Part shown: positions 9,057 to 18,335 of the stretch, in pieces | Position numbering within the stretch: the stretch's first letter is position 1 | Layout of the letters: each line of letters starts with the position of its first letter | NCBI GenBank assembly: GCA_902788705.1 | Contig: CADALE010000015.1 | Coordinates: 1 to 60,130 of the forward strand | DNA: 60,130 nucleotides | Direction: 5' to 3' | DNA from: an uncultured Coriobacteriaceae bacterium | GTDB taxonomy: Bacteria > Actinomycetota > Coriobacteriia > Coriobacteriales > Atopobiaceae | Notes under the pieces: model-generated | Database searches by the model: none | Seen by the model: only the letters and a program-made list of their open reading frames with translations | What the model was told of the DNA's origin: nothing | Program-made: the position numbers and the translations under genes

Positions 9057-9821
9057 GTGTGGACTTGCGCCTCATGTGGCACACCCGTACCCGATGGCAG
9101 CGAGGCCTGCCCCGCCTGCGGCATGCCACGCCAAAGCGGCATCGCGCCGCGCGCCTACACGACACCCCTGCCTGATAACAACCCGGTTCCTGAAGCGCAG
9201 TGCGTGGGAGCCACCTCACACGACACCGCGCTGGTGCTGCGGCCGGGCTGGTCGCGCGACTTGGGCGTCATCCGAATCGACACCCCCTCCTGCGTGCTGG
9301 GGCGCGAGGGAGACCTCCGGCCCGAGCTGTTCTCGCCCAGCGTGAGCAGGCAGCACGTGGAGATTGCCTGCGCAGACGGCACGTGGACCGTCACGCAGCT
9401 GGGCACCACCAACCCAAGCTGGGTGATCGGCCCCACGGGCAGCACCCAGCTGGCGCCGGGCATGACATGCCCGGTGCACGACGGCGAGCGGCTGCGTCTT
9501 GCCAACCAGACGTTCTTCGTAAGCGTGGAGGCCCGGCCAGCAAGCCCCGCCACGTGCGATGCTTGCATCGCGACGTCCCCAGCGGAGCTTGACCCTCCCG
9601 CCACGGCGGCGCCGGAGCCTGACGACGCCCCTCAGGACCTCGTCGAGGGATGGTTCGTGACCTGCCCCCACTGCCGCACCACCTTCAGGCTTGATAGCCC
9701 CGAAGCCCGCATGAGTTCGGGCTGTCCCGTGTGCACCGACGCGATGGACCGGCGTGCGGTTCGTCGCCTTGCCCCGCAATGGACGTCCGTGCCGGAAGGG
9801 TCCTTCGAGGATGTACGTTGA
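9057..9821 (+). CDS. zinc-ribbon/FHA-domain protein
   Basis: A 254-aa protein in three parts. An N-terminal zinc ribbon has C4, C7, C18 and C21. A central FHA domain (about residues 75-160) has VLGREGDL and SPSVSRQHVEI, whose Arg, Ser and His-containing loops bind phosphothreonine. A C-terminal zinc ribbon has CPHC and CPVC pairs. FHA domains read the marks made by Ser/Thr kinases such as the one encoded at 13172. The start is GTG 9057, immediately after the previous stop. The last 11 bases overlap the radical SAM gene, so the two are translationally coupled. Confidence 0.88.
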   Translation: MWTCASCGTPVPDGSEACPACGMPRQSGIAPRAYTTPLPDNNPVPEAQCVGATSHDTALVLRPGWSRDLGVIRIDTPSCVLGREGDLRPELFSPSVSRQHVEIACADGTWTVTQLGTTNPSWVIGPTGSTQLAPGMTCPVHDGERLRLANQTFFVSVEARPASPATCDACIATSPAELDPPATAAPEPDDAPQDLVEGWFVTCPHCRTTFRLDSPEARMSSGCPVCTDAMDRRAVRRLAPQWTSVPEGSFEDVR

Positions 9822-10398
9822 CCGGGTACTGAGCCCCGTCGTGACGCTGGGACCGGGCCAGCGGGTGGCCCTATGGCTTGCGGGCTGCACCAAGCACTGT
9901 CCCGGGTGCGCCAACCCCGAGCTGTGGGAGCACACTGACGCCCAGTGGCTCACGGTAGGGCAGCTGGCGCAGGCGCTCCTCTCCATCGCCCGTGAGCGCA
10001 GCACGCATCGCCTTACCGTGACGGGCGGCGACCCGCTTGAGCAGGCCGACGAGCTTGCCCAGCTGCTCCAGCTGGTACGGCCCGCCTACCCAGACATCCT
10101 CGTCTACACGGGCTACACGCTGGACGAGGCGCGCAGGGCGATTGCGGCGGACACCTGGGGGCAGCTGGCCTCCTGCGTGGACGTGCTCATCGATGGCCCC
10201 TACCTCGAGGCGCGCAACGACGGGCTTGTTGCGCTGCGAGGCTCCACCAACCAGCTCATACACTACCTAAGCGAGCACGTGCGCGACGAGTACGAGACAT
10301 ACCTGGCCCAGGGACGAACCGTCCAGAACTTCGTCGTTGGTGGCCGGGCCATCTCGGTGGGAATTCACATGAGGGAGGATGCGAGGCATGGCGAATAG
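9811..10398 (+). CDS. NrdG-like radical SAM protein (paralogue B)
   Basis: A 195-aa short radical SAM protein with C26-TKH-C30-PG-C33, the TVTGGDPLEQ motif, DGPYL and GSTNQ, all as in NrdG activases. It overlaps the FHA gene by 11 bases and the AAA+ gene by 11, so its synthesis is tied to both. No glycyl radical enzyme is encoded in this operon. In the last part GSTNQL replaces the usual GSSNQR. The start at 9811 has GAGG close upstream; the longer frame from 9754 would lie inside the FHA gene. It is probably a dedicated activase or modifying enzyme of this system with an unknown substrate. Confidence 0.85.
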   Translation: MYVDRVLSPVVTLGPGQRVALWLAGCTKHCPGCANPELWEHTDAQWLTVGQLAQALLSIARERSTHRLTVTGGDPLEQADELAQLLQLVRPAYPDILVYTGYTLDEARRAIAADTWGQLASCVDVLIDGPYLEARNDGLVALRGSTNQLIHYLSEHVRDEYETYLAQGRTVQNFVVGGRAISVGIHMREDARHGE

Positions 10399-12343
10399 CG
10401 AGCTTTTGCGGGAGGTGCCTAGGTGGCAGCGCGAGATTGCCAACTTCAGGGGAATCAAGAGCCTCTTCGTGCTTGAGAAGAACGTCGCCGACCTGTACCC
10501 CTGCTGGGACCCGGCGCTTGATGACCCCGACCCCGAGTACGACGTGGAGTTCCTGGGGCTACGTGCCGTGCTGCAGCGACTCTTCTGCGAACAGGCTGGC
10601 ACCAATGCCTATCAGCTGGTGTTCTACGATCCCATCGACCGCTTCAGCGACCCGTTCCACGACGGCGTCACCGCCAACCTCGTGCGTGCGGCGGGCGACA
10701 AGGCGGCGCGCATGCGCCTGGAAGTAGACCGGCTCAACTCGTTCTCGGGCGACGCCAGCCAACAGGGCAGCGCAGGAACCGACGTCCTTGATGCGCAGGT
10801 GATACGCGCCCTGCTCACTCCCGCCCTCGAGCCCACGGGGGCAAGCGGCGACGCCGGCTCTGACGGCCCCCTCAGCGACCGCCCCATCGCGGTGGTCGTT
10901 GACATGGCCTCCCGCATGCTTTCCTCCACCATGGGCCTTCGAGACGGCGAGGTGGAGGTGTTCTCCAACCTGCTGCTTGCGGCGCGCGACGCCGACAAGG
11001 TGGGGCAGTGCGTGAACACGCTCGTGCTCATCTGCAACAACCTGCGAGACCTGCCCGAGTGGTTCGTGGCGCACAACCCCGACCTGCAGTCGGTGGTGGT
11101 TCCCATGCCCGACCGCAACACACGGCAGCTCTTCGTTCGCTCGTTTCAATGCGACTTCAACTTCTCGGAGGGCCCCACGCGGCTGGGCGAGCCCGGCTGT
11201 GCCGAGCGCTTCATAGACAAGTCCGACGGCATGAGCCTGCGCGAGCTTGACGAGCTGCGGCGCATGTACGTGCGCGGGCATCACACCGAGCAGGAGGCAT
11301 CGTCGCTCATCGACATCTTCAAGTACGGCATCCGCGAGAACAAGTGGGTCACTTTCCTAGAGAAGCTGGGCAACGACCCGGAGGCTGCCCTGAGGGGCCG
11401 CGTGATGGGCCAGGACCGGGCCATCGAGGCCGTGGTGTCGGTAATCAAGCGCTCGGCCATGGGCCTCTCGGGCGCCACCCACTCATCGTCCAGCAAGCCC
11501 AAGGGCATCCTGTTCCTGGCGGGACCCACCGGCACCGGCAAGACCGAGCTGGTGAAGGCCGTGACCGAGCTGCTGTTTGGCGACGAGCGCAACATGCTGC
11601 GCTTCGACATGTCGGAGTACCGTCAGGACAACTCCGACCAGAAGCTGTTTGGCGCGCCCCCTGGATACGTGGGCTATGCCGAGGGTGGGCAGCTTACCAA
11701 CGCGGTGCGGGCCAACCCCTTCTCGGTGCTGCTGTTTGACGAGGTGGAGAAGGCCAGCGCCACCATCATGGACAAGTTCCTGCAGATTCTTGAGGATGGC
11801 CGCATGACTGACGGCCAGGGCAACACCGTGTACTTCTCGGAGACCATCATCTTCTTCACCAGCAACATCGGCTTCTCGCGCGAGGTGTACGACGCCCAGG
11901 GCAACGTGGTTGACCGAGTGCAGCTTATCGACCCGGGCACGCCCTACGACGAGATGCTGGCGCAGGTGCGCGCTGCGATGGAGACGCGCTTCAAGCCCGA
12001 GTTCATGGGCCGCATCGGAGACAACGTGGTGCTGTTTGACTACATCGACGGAGCGCCTGCCCAGGCGATCCTTTCCAAGCAGGTACGGCAGGTGAACACA
12101 CGCGTGGAGAGCCTGCACGGCGTACGCGTGGAGGTTGGGCAGGACTGCTGGGACCTCCTCTTTGCGCGGGCGCTCGAGCCCGGCTATCGCGAGAAGGGCG
12201 GCCGTGGCATCGGCAACCTCGTCGAGGACGTGTACCTCAACGCGCTCTCCGACTTCCTCTTTGACCTGCGCGGCCGTGACGGCGCGCGCGTGGTGGCGCA
12301 TGCGGCGGGCAGCGGCGTGCGCTTCGAGGTAGTTGGCGCATGA
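10388..12343 (+). CDS. ClpB/ClpA-like AAA+ protein with degenerate first module
   Basis: A 651-aa protein. Residues 1-300 look like an inactive AAA+ module (PIAVVVDMASRML in place of Walker B and no Walker A). The second module is complete and ClpB-D2-like: VMGQDRAIEAVV, Walker A GPTGTGKT (about 379-386), pore loop GAPPGYVGY, Walker B VLLFDEVEKA, sensor FFTSNIGF and a C-terminal small domain. The start at 10388 is set by GGGAGG nine bases before it; the ATG at 10379 is too close. It would thread or remodel proteins. There are no ClpB N-domain or middle coiled coil, so it is not a standard disaggregase. It overlaps the phosphatase gene by ATGA. Confidence 0.85.
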   Translation: MANSELLREVPRWQREIANFRGIKSLFVLEKNVADLYPCWDPALDDPDPEYDVEFLGLRAVLQRLFCEQAGTNAYQLVFYDPIDRFSDPFHDGVTANLVRAAGDKAARMRLEVDRLNSFSGDASQQGSAGTDVLDAQVIRALLTPALEPTGASGDAGSDGPLSDRPIAVVVDMASRMLSSTMGLRDGEVEVFSNLLLAARDADKVGQCVNTLVLICNNLRDLPEWFVAHNPDLQSVVVPMPDRNTRQLFVRSFQCDFNFSEGPTRLGEPGCAERFIDKSDGMSLRELDELRRMYVRGHHTEQEASSLIDIFKYGIRENKWVTFLEKLGNDPEAALRGRVMGQDRAIEAVVSVIKRSAMGLSGATHSSSSKPKGILFLAGPTGTGKTELVKAVTELLFGDERNMLRFDMSEYRQDNSDQKLFGAPPGYVGYAEGGQLTNAVRANPFSVLLFDEVEKASATIMDKFLQILEDGRMTDGQGNTVYFSETIIFFTSNIGFSREVYDAQGNVVDRVQLIDPGTPYDEMLAQVRAAMETRFKPEFMGRIGDNVVLFDYIDGAPAQAILSKQVRQVNTRVESLHGVRVEVGQDCWDLLFARALEPGYREKGGRGIGNLVEDVYLNALSDFLFDLRGRDGARVVAHAAGSGVRFEVVGA

Positions 12344-13182
12344 GCGCGGTGGAGTGCTTCGCGCTGACGCAGGCGGGCGTGGGCAAGGCCCGCAACGAGG
12401 ACCGCGTGACCATCTGCGACACGGCGCTGGACGCCGGGGAGGATTGGCTGCAGACCAGCCTTGCCTGCTGCGCCGCGGTGTTCGACGGCGTGAGCCAAGG
12501 GGGACGAGGAAGCGAGGCGTCGTCGTGCGCCGCAGAGGCGCTTGCGCGGCACGCACGCTGCGACGCAGCCCTCTTCGACGACGAGACCTGCGCCGAGCGC
12601 GTTGGCTCCCTGTTTGACGATGTGCAGGCGACGCTGCTTCGGAAGGCCGCGCACGAGGGCCCGGGCGTTGGGCCCATGTCCACGGCAAGCGGCGTCGTGA
12701 TCACCCAGACGGGGCGCGTGGTGGGCTTCAACGTGGGAGACTCGCGCGTGTATCGCCTGCGGGCGGGCATGCTGCTCCAGCTGAGCGAGGACCACAGCGT
12801 CGTGCGCGAGCTGTTTGTGCACGGCGCATCCGACGAGCTGCTTGCCGAGGCACGAAGGACGCAGTCGCACGTGATCACCCGCGCGCTGGGCATTCCCGCT
12901 ACCTCGGGGCACGTCGTCGACGTAGAGGACTATGGCCAGGCCCAGCCGGGCGACCTCTTCCTGGGCTGCACCGACGGCATCCATGACAGCGTCCCGCGCG
13001 CAGACCTCAAGGCTGCCTTGGGCCGCCATGCAACGGGGGCGACGCTTCGAGAGATAGGCCACACCCTGCTTGAGCAGGCACTCATTGGTGGATCGACCGA
13101 TGACCTGACGCTCTTCCTCGTGCGCGTAAGCCGCGAGGAGGACTCACTTCGACCTACCGGAGGCACCGACGATGGCAGATAG
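12340..13182 (+). CDS. PP2C-family Ser/Thr protein phosphatase
   Basis: A 280-aa single PP2C domain with all main motifs: GKARNEDRV (metal Asp), AAVFDGVSQGGRG, VGDSRVYRL, FLGCTDGIHD and GGSTDDLTLFL. These supply the acidic residues that hold the metal centre. It should dephosphorylate Ser/Thr targets of the kinase encoded next. It overlaps the AAA+ gene by ATGA and the kinase gene by 11 bases, so kinase and phosphatase are made together. DGVSQGGRG replaces the more usual DGMGG, a modest variation. It is cytoplasmic; no membrane segment is seen. Confidence 0.93.
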   Translation: MSAVECFALTQAGVGKARNEDRVTICDTALDAGEDWLQTSLACCAAVFDGVSQGGRGSEASSCAAEALARHARCDAALFDDETCAERVGSLFDDVQATLLRKAAHEGPGVGPMSTASGVVITQTGRVVGFNVGDSRVYRLRAGMLLQLSEDHSVVRELFVHGASDELLAEARRTQSHVITRALGIPATSGHVVDVEDYGQAQPGDLFLGCTDGIHDSVPRADLKAALGRHATGATLREIGHTLLEQALIGGSTDDLTLFLVRVSREEDSLRPTGGTDDGR

Positions 13183-16100
13183 GACCGAGCCCCTCCTGGG
13201 GAACGAGACGGTGGTTGGCGGCGCCGCGGGCACCCAGGCCATTGACGGCAGCCCCGGCAACCAGCTCTTCTTTCGCGACGAGACGGTGAGCTTCACGGCC
13301 ACCAGCGGCGCCCGCTACCAGATTGACTTCGGGGTCATGATTGGCGAGGGTGGCGAGGGCGGCATCTTCGACGCAACGGACGACCAGGGCGCCACGTTCG
13401 TCGCGAAGGTGTACCCCGTTCCCGACGACCCGCGGGAGTGGGCCGACCATCGCCAGGTTATCGAGTCGCTCGAGGAGTACACCCAAGGCGGCATCGCGCG
13501 GTGCAAGAGCACGCACCTCATGCCCCTCTTTGCCCACGGCATCCTACGCTACGACGGACGCGACTACGTCGTGCTTATCCTTCCCTACTGCACGTGCCTG
13601 GGCGACCTTCCCGTCAAGCCGAACATGCTCAAGGGCACGGTAATCCCAGCCGTGGCCACGGCGCTCAAGTTCCTGCACGAACGCAACTTCGTGCATCGCG
13701 ATGTGAAGCCGTCAAACATCTTCCGGTACGAGGACGTGGTTGTACTGGGCGACTTTGGCATCTCCACCATCTTCAAGCCCGGCGAGGAGAACCGCGCCAC
13801 CATGCGGCGGCGCGGCACCGAGGGCTACGTGCCGGGAACGCTGGTGGTGAACCTCCAGCTTGACTGGTACTCCTTTGGGTACACCATATGGACGATGTAC
13901 AACGACAACGTGCATCCCCACCAGCGGCTCATTGACCTTGGGAGCATGGCGGACGTATGGGCGGGCAAGCGGCCCGTGCCCTTCCAGCTGCGGTCGCAGG
14001 CCGACACAGGCCTGCGCAGCCTTGTGTACGGGCTGGTGGACGAGCACGCCGACCGGCGCTTTGGCTACGACGAGGTGATGCGTTGGCGCAGCGACCCCAC
14101 CGGCTTTGCCGCCTGGTGCGACCGGCAAAGGCCTGCCGCGGAGGGCCGCGCGGGCTGGGGCAGGCCCTACCGCTTTAACAGCGCGACGTGCACTGACGGT
14201 CCGCAGCTTGCGGCAGAGCTTGCAAGCGGATGGGACGACGCCCTGCAGCATCTCTACGAAGGAGAGCTTGCCGACCACTTCAGGGCGGTGGGCGACCAGA
14301 CCACCTCCACCAAGCTGCGCGAGATCGTCAGGGACGAGGGAGGCGCCCATCAGGACCGCGGCCTGGCCAAGGCCATCTTCCTCATATCGGGTGACAATCG
14401 GCTGCTGGCATGGCAAGGTAGTCCCCTCTCGCTTGACGCCGTGAGGCACACCCTCTCGACAAACTGCAATGACAGCAGGTATGACGAGGTGTTTCGCGAG
14501 GGCGTACTGTCGTGGTACCTCGAGCAGGTGAGAGGCACCACCGGCTTCGACGCCGCTGACGTGGATGCAGTCCTGCCAACCTTGCGATTCGTCGAGGGGC
14601 TTGCGGGAGGCGAAGGCCACCCGCGCCTGGCACGGCTGGTGTACCTGCACTGCTTTGCCGATGGCGAGGGCACGAAGTACGCCACCCAGAAGAGCGTCGA
14701 CCAGCTTGCGCACGCCGTCCTGGGCACGCCGGGTAGCCTCAACCCAAGCCGCCTTTACGACCTTGCAGCCAACACGACATCGCGGGAGGACCTCATTGCC
14801 GCCCTCTCGCCTCACCTTGCAAGAATCGGCACGTTGGACGAGGTGGGAAGGCTCTCAAGGGAGTTTGGCCCGCAGACGTCCAGCGACGGCAAGCGCCTGC
14901 GCTCCTTTGCCAACCAATACCTGCTGCTGCTTGACAAGCTTGCGCATGGGTGCGCGGCAGCGCGCGAGTTTGCCGCCACATACGGCCCGCAGGCCCCATG
15001 GTTCTGGGTGGGCCACCACACGGACCTCTATGCCGTTCAGGATGCGCCACACGCCGACGAGGCCAAAGCGGCACTCAAGGGGGCAGCCGCAAGCCTGCCG
15101 CAGGCCAACGCCTCCGTGAGCGACATACAGCGCCAGGGCACCGCGGCACTCAGGCATTGCGACGTGATACGCGGCTCGATGGACGACTCCCCTGCGGCAG
15201 CCTATGCGGGCGTGCGCACGAACAAGCCCCTGGTCGCACGCTGTGACGACGCCTTGTTCTGCTCCTCGTTCTTTGGCGAGAAGGTTCCGCGCGGCTTCGT
15301 GCGCGCATACCTGCAGGCGTCCAAGGCCCAGACGGGTCAGGACGCCTCGACGGGCTCGGCTCCCACCTCGACGGACTCGTCTCCCGTCCCCCGTGGCCTC
15401 TTTGGCTTCTTCTCCAAGGGAAGGGCTGTGGATGCGCAAGGCGCTGCGCAGAATCAGGTGCAGCTGCTCTCTACCGAGGCGCTTGGCAGCACCGGCTACC
15501 TGGCCTTTGCCCACGACCGCTGCGACGAGGTTGCCGACGCGGCCCGCCAGCTAAAGGAGAGCGTCTCCTCGCGTTCGGTGGCCCTCTCCGTCACGGCAAG
15601 CATCCTGGGCATTGTCGTGCTGCTCGCAGGGCCTCTGCTGTTCGCTCGGCTAGTGGACGTCAGCCTTTCCGACATGCCAGCCTACGGGCGCTACATCCTG
15701 TTTGGCCCATCGCTGGTAGGCGCGCTCTTTCTGCTGGTCGATGCCATCAACGCGCTACGCATGCTGCGCGCCCCCGCAACGGGCACGTCGGTTGAGCAGC
15801 ACGTCCAGCAGCTCAGAACCTCGCTGGACGGGCAAGCCGCAGCATTCAGGGCAAGTGGTGCGGACACGACCTCGGCCTGGGCACAATCGCTGCGCGACGT
15901 CACGCAGAACCAACCGCATGGCTCGTTCGACTTCTCGCAAGCGCTCGAGACCCAGCAAAGGCGCATCAAGGGCTCGTCAAGCCCGGCAAGCTCCCTGCTC
16001 TACCGAATCTACTGGCGCCTCAGCGTCATAGTGACGAGCCCCGTCATGCTGATATATGTCCTTGGCTTCATGTTCGCACCAAAGAATGGGTACGGCTTCT

Positions 16101-16312
16101 TCGAAGACATATTCCTCTTGTTCGTCGATCTGGCGATGTTCTTCATTGCCTGGATACCGGGGGTCGGTGCGGTGCTGCTCTATCGCTCCTGGCGCCAGAA
16201 CGCCTCTGACGACAGGATCTACAGCGCCATAGGGTTCATCCTGACGATTGCGATGGTGCTCTGCGCGGCGTACACCGCCATCTGGTACGGCACCCTCCCG
16301 TTCAGGGTATAA
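13172..16312 (+). CDS. large membrane-bound Ser/Thr protein kinase
   Basis: A 1046-aa protein. The N-terminal kinase domain (about 45-300) has a degenerate glycine loop (IGEGGEGGIF), lysine in FVAKVY, catalytic HRDVKPSN near residue 175 and DFG near 195, so it should be active. A long helical region (300-800) follows. At least five hydrophobic segments lie between about 805 and the end (for instance ILGIVVLLAGPLLFARLV and LSVIVTSPVMLIYVLGFMF), anchoring it in the membrane with the kinase in the cytoplasm. It lacks the extracellular PASTA repeats of PknB, so it is not the cell-wall kinase. It overlaps the PP2C gene and shares the operon with the FHA reader. Confidence 0.9.
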   Translation: MADRTEPLLGNETVVGGAAGTQAIDGSPGNQLFFRDETVSFTATSGARYQIDFGVMIGEGGEGGIFDATDDQGATFVAKVYPVPDDPREWADHRQVIESLEEYTQGGIARCKSTHLMPLFAHGILRYDGRDYVVLILPYCTCLGDLPVKPNMLKGTVIPAVATALKFLHERNFVHRDVKPSNIFRYEDVVVLGDFGISTIFKPGEENRATMRRRGTEGYVPGTLVVNLQLDWYSFGYTIWTMYNDNVHPHQRLIDLGSMADVWAGKRPVPFQLRSQADTGLRSLVYGLVDEHADRRFGYDEVMRWRSDPTGFAAWCDRQRPAAEGRAGWGRPYRFNSATCTDGPQLAAELASGWDDALQHLYEGELADHFRAVGDQTTSTKLREIVRDEGGAHQDRGLAKAIFLISGDNRLLAWQGSPLSLDAVRHTLSTNCNDSRYDEVFREGVLSWYLEQVRGTTGFDAADVDAVLPTLRFVEGLAGGEGHPRLARLVYLHCFADGEGTKYATQKSVDQLAHAVLGTPGSLNPSRLYDLAANTTSREDLIAALSPHLARIGTLDEVGRLSREFGPQTSSDGKRLRSFANQYLLLLDKLAHGCAAAREFAATYGPQAPWFWVGHHTDLYAVQDAPHADEAKAALKGAAASLPQANASVSDIQRQGTAALRHCDVIRGSMDDSPAAAYAGVRTNKPLVARCDDALFCSSFFGEKVPRGFVRAYLQASKAQTGQDASTGSAPTSTDSSPVPRGLFGFFSKGRAVDAQGAAQNQVQLLSTEALGSTGYLAFAHDRCDEVADAARQLKESVSSRSVALSVTASILGIVVLLAGPLLFARLVDVSLSDMPAYGRYILFGPSLVGALFLLVDAINALRMLRAPATGTSVEQHVQQLRTSLDGQAAAFRASGADTTSAWAQSLRDVTQNQPHGSFDFSQALETQQRRIKGSSSPASSLLYRIYWRLSVIVTSPVMLIYVLGFMFAPKNGYGFFEDIFLLFVDLAMFFIAWIPGVGAVLLYRSWRQNASDDRIYSAIGFILTIAMVLCAAYTAIWYGTLPFRV

Positions 16313-16471
16313 CAGGCTCCTGGACCCCCGCCCCAACAGCCGCTTCAACCGGTGCCCTACCACCATCATCTGTCTACCACGGCCATCAACCTTCGCGGCG
16401 TTGCGCAAGCGTCGCGTCGGGCGTCGCGTATTTTTTGTCCTGTCAGATGCAACCGGCCACAAGGAGACGCC

Positions 16472-16612
16472 ATGACCCGTCGCGTGTACTTCGTCCGCTC
16501 CTACCGCTACCAGATGTTCGAGTGCTCCAACTGCGGGCACAAGTTCGAGTGCAAGCTCGACGTGATGTGGACCACCTGCCCCGAGTGCGGAGGCCGCTCC
16601 TATCCTGCTTAG
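16472..16612 (+). CDS. small zinc-ribbon protein
   Basis: A 46-aa protein with two CxxC pairs (CSNCGHKFEC and CPECGG), a typical rubredoxin-like zinc ribbon. AAGGAG precedes ATG 16472. It lies 159 bases after the kinase gene on the same strand and before a terminator-like hairpin, so it may be the last gene of the operon or have its own promoter. The gap before it shows no other feature. Function unknown. Confidence 0.75.
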   Translation: MTRRVYFVRSYRYQMFECSNCGHKFECKLDVMWTTCPECGGRSYPA

Positions 16613-16646
16613 CCGCGCGGCCGGTACGCCGGCTTCAAGGATGCAA

Positions 16647-16690
16647 AGAGGGGTCGTCGACGTGTTGTCGGCGACCCCTCTCGCTGTTCT
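16647..16690. terminator. terminator-like hairpin between convergent genes
   Basis: Arms AGAGGGGTCG (16647-16656) and CGACCCCTCT (16672-16681) form a 10-bp stem between the zinc-ribbon gene and the convergent lipoprotein gene. The T-rich tract is weak. Confidence 0.6.
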
Positions 16691-16760
16691 CGTGCGTCGT
16701 CCGCGAAGGACGGCCGCGGTGTTTGGGCTGCTCGGGCTCGGACTTGGGCTTGGGCTTGCT

Positions 16761-17216
16761 CTAGTCCTGCGCCTCGGCCTCAGCCTCTGCCAGCGCCTCC
16801 TCGAGGGCCTCTTCCATGCTTGCCACCTCGTCCTTGTCGGCCGCGTAGATGGTCATGGTGCCAGTGGGCTTGTCCACCGCAGTGACCTCCACCGTGTAGG
16901 TGCCCGGCTCCACGTCGTAGGTGCTCAGGATGCGGCCGTCGACGGTCTCGTCAAAGGCCACCTCGTCGCCCTGCTTCAGCTGCACCTGGATCTTGCCCTT
17001 GTCGAGGACGGGGCTCAGCTGCAGGACGTCACCCTCGCCAATCTCAAGCTCGCCGCTCACCATACCCTCGGCATTGGCGGCCTCGATCATGTAGGCGCCG
17101 GTCTCGTCGTTCACGTCCATCGAGAAGCTAGACTCGCCGAAGCTGCATGCCGATATGCCCAGCGTCAGCACGAACGCCGCAGCCGCAGCCATAACCAGAC
17201 GGGTGATCCTCTTCAT
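16761..17216 (-). CDS. putative lipoprotein
   Basis: A 151-aa secreted protein. The N-terminus is a lipoprotein signal (MKRITRLVMAAAAAFVLTLG then ISACS, with the Cys as lipid site). The mature part is beta-rich, with ILSTYDVEPGTYTVEVTAVD and TMTIYAADKDE resembling a small immunoglobulin-like or carbohydrate-binding fold, and it ends in an acidic Glu/Ala helix. I chose ATG 17216, after GGGGAGAG. Function unknown; it is not obviously linked to either flanking cluster. Confidence 0.75.
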   Translation of the reverse strand: MKRITRLVMAAAAAFVLTLGISACSFGESSFSMDVNDETGAYMIEAANAEGMVSGELEIGEGDVLQLSPVLDKGKIQVQLKQGDEVAFDETVDGRILSTYDVEPGTYTVEVTAVDKPTGTMTIYAADKDEVASMEEALEEALAEAEAEAQD

Positions 17217-17381
17217 ATGCTCTCCCCTTCCACTGTTCGCATGAGATATCACATGATACTGCATACCCAGAGAGATACCAAAAGGGATACTCCCCCTTCG
17301 CCATCCTGCCACGGGAGGCTACCCCCGCTGGCAATCCCCGCTGGCACACCCTGCCACGGGGGGGTAGCTCCCCGTGGCATG

Positions 17382-17412
17382 AAAAGGGGCAGGCCCCGCA
17401 GGACCTGCCCCC
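17382..17412 (-). terminator. rho-independent terminator of the 17436 lipoprotein gene
   Basis: Arms GGGGCAGG (17386-17393) and CCTGCCCC (17404-17411), with AAAA at 17382-17385 that reads as a T-run on the minus strand. A second stem lies at 17353-17379 in the same 219-base gap. Confidence 0.75.
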
Positions 17413-17435
17413 TTGCTTTGGCGTTGTGCCGGAAG

Positions 17436-18203
17436 CTACTTCACGGTGACGCTGGTGATGTGCGGGTTGGCGCCCTCGTACCAGTACAGGAAGCCCTCGA
17501 GGTCAACCGTGTCGCCCACGTTCAGGCCCTCGACGGCCTTGTACACGTCGCTGTCCTTGTCGCACAGGTAGCTCTCGACGGTGAAGCTGTAGGTAGCCTT
17601 GCCGTCAGAGACGTTGAAGTACAGGTCGTCGCCCTGGGTGCCCGAGCCGTCCCAGTTGTACAGGTAGGCAACTTCCTTGCCGTCGGGGTCGGTGGAGGAC
17701 TCGACGGTAAGGCCGGTGAAGGCCACCTTCTGGTTCTGGAAGTTGATGAGCTCGTCGGTGCCCAGCTTGTCGGTCACGTCGACGGCGGAGGCGATGTAGC
17801 TGCCCTCCTCGAACTCGATGGTGCCCTCGACGACCTCAACCTCGCCGGACCACTCGCCCTTGTAGCCGGTCACCTTGATCTTGGCGCCGTCGGTGAGCTT
17901 GGCGTAGTCCTCCTCGGAGCAGGCGGCGTTGTAGATGAAGTAGCCACCGTCGGCGTCAGCCGCGTAGATGGTTGCCTTGTCGTCCCACCAGGACTGCTTG
18001 CCCTGCACGAAGCACTCGACGACCACGGGGTCGTCAACCGCGGCAGCGGCATACTCGGCGTAGGTCATGACACCCTCGCCCTTGGCATCGGTTCCGTCGC
18101 CGCCGGCAGCAGGTGCGTCGCCGCTGCTGGAGCCACCGCAGGCCACCAGCACGAGTGCCAGCACGCATGCCAGCGCCGAAAGGAACAGCGTCTTCTTCTT
18201 CAT
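17436..18203 (-). CDS. putative OB-fold lipoprotein
   Basis: A 255-aa lipoprotein: signal MKKKTLFLSALACVLALVLV then ACGG with the lipidated Cys. The mature chain starts with a Gly/Ala-rich linker, then YAEYAAAAVDDPVVVECFVQ and two OB-like beta-barrel stretches (KIKVTGYKGEWSGEVEVVEG and later VGDTVDLEGFLYWYEGANPH). This pattern is seen in secreted OB-fold (BOF/YgiW-like) domains. It would sit on the outer face of the membrane. The gene is monocistronic, with its own terminator. The ligand is unknown. Confidence 0.75.
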   Translation of the reverse strand: MKKKTLFLSALACVLALVLVACGGSSSGDAPAAGGDGTDAKGEGVMTYAEYAAAAVDDPVVVECFVQGKQSWWDDKATIYAADADGGYFIYNAACSEEDYAKLTDGAKIKVTGYKGEWSGEVEVVEGTIEFEEGSYIASAVDVTDKLGTDELINFQNQKVAFTGLTVESSTDPDGKEVAYLYNWDGSGTQGDDLYFNVSDGKATYSFTVESYLCDKDSDVYKAVEGLNVGDTVDLEGFLYWYEGANPHITSVTVK

Positions 18204-18280
18204 GAGTATCTCCCATAGCTCGGTTGGTCAGAAAAAACGCGACCAACATTATACAAGCTAACCCGCCGGCGTATGCACAA

Positions 18281-18316
18281 GAAGGGCCAGAAAGGCATGC
18301 CCTTCTGGCCCTTCCG
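18281..18316 (-). terminator. hairpin terminator after the ABC transporter operon
   Basis: Arms at 18281-18295 and 18301-18314 (GAAGGGCCAGAA / TTCTGGCCCTTC) form a strong stem just after the end of the solute-binding gene. Read on the minus strand, it is followed by a short pyrimidine tract. Confidence 0.65.
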
Positions 18317-18335
18317 ATCCTTCTGCCTCTCAGAT

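Noticed and set aside
9057..16312. Type VI secretion signalling set (ClpV, FHA, PP2C, kinase)
   Set aside because: The combination recalls T6SS control genes, but no sheath, Hcp, VgrG or TssJLM genes are present and the organism appears Gram-positive.
16641..18218. A 525-aa open frame on the plus strand over the two lipoprotein genes
   Set aside because: It crosses two minus-strand genes that have clean signal peptides, as well as two terminators.
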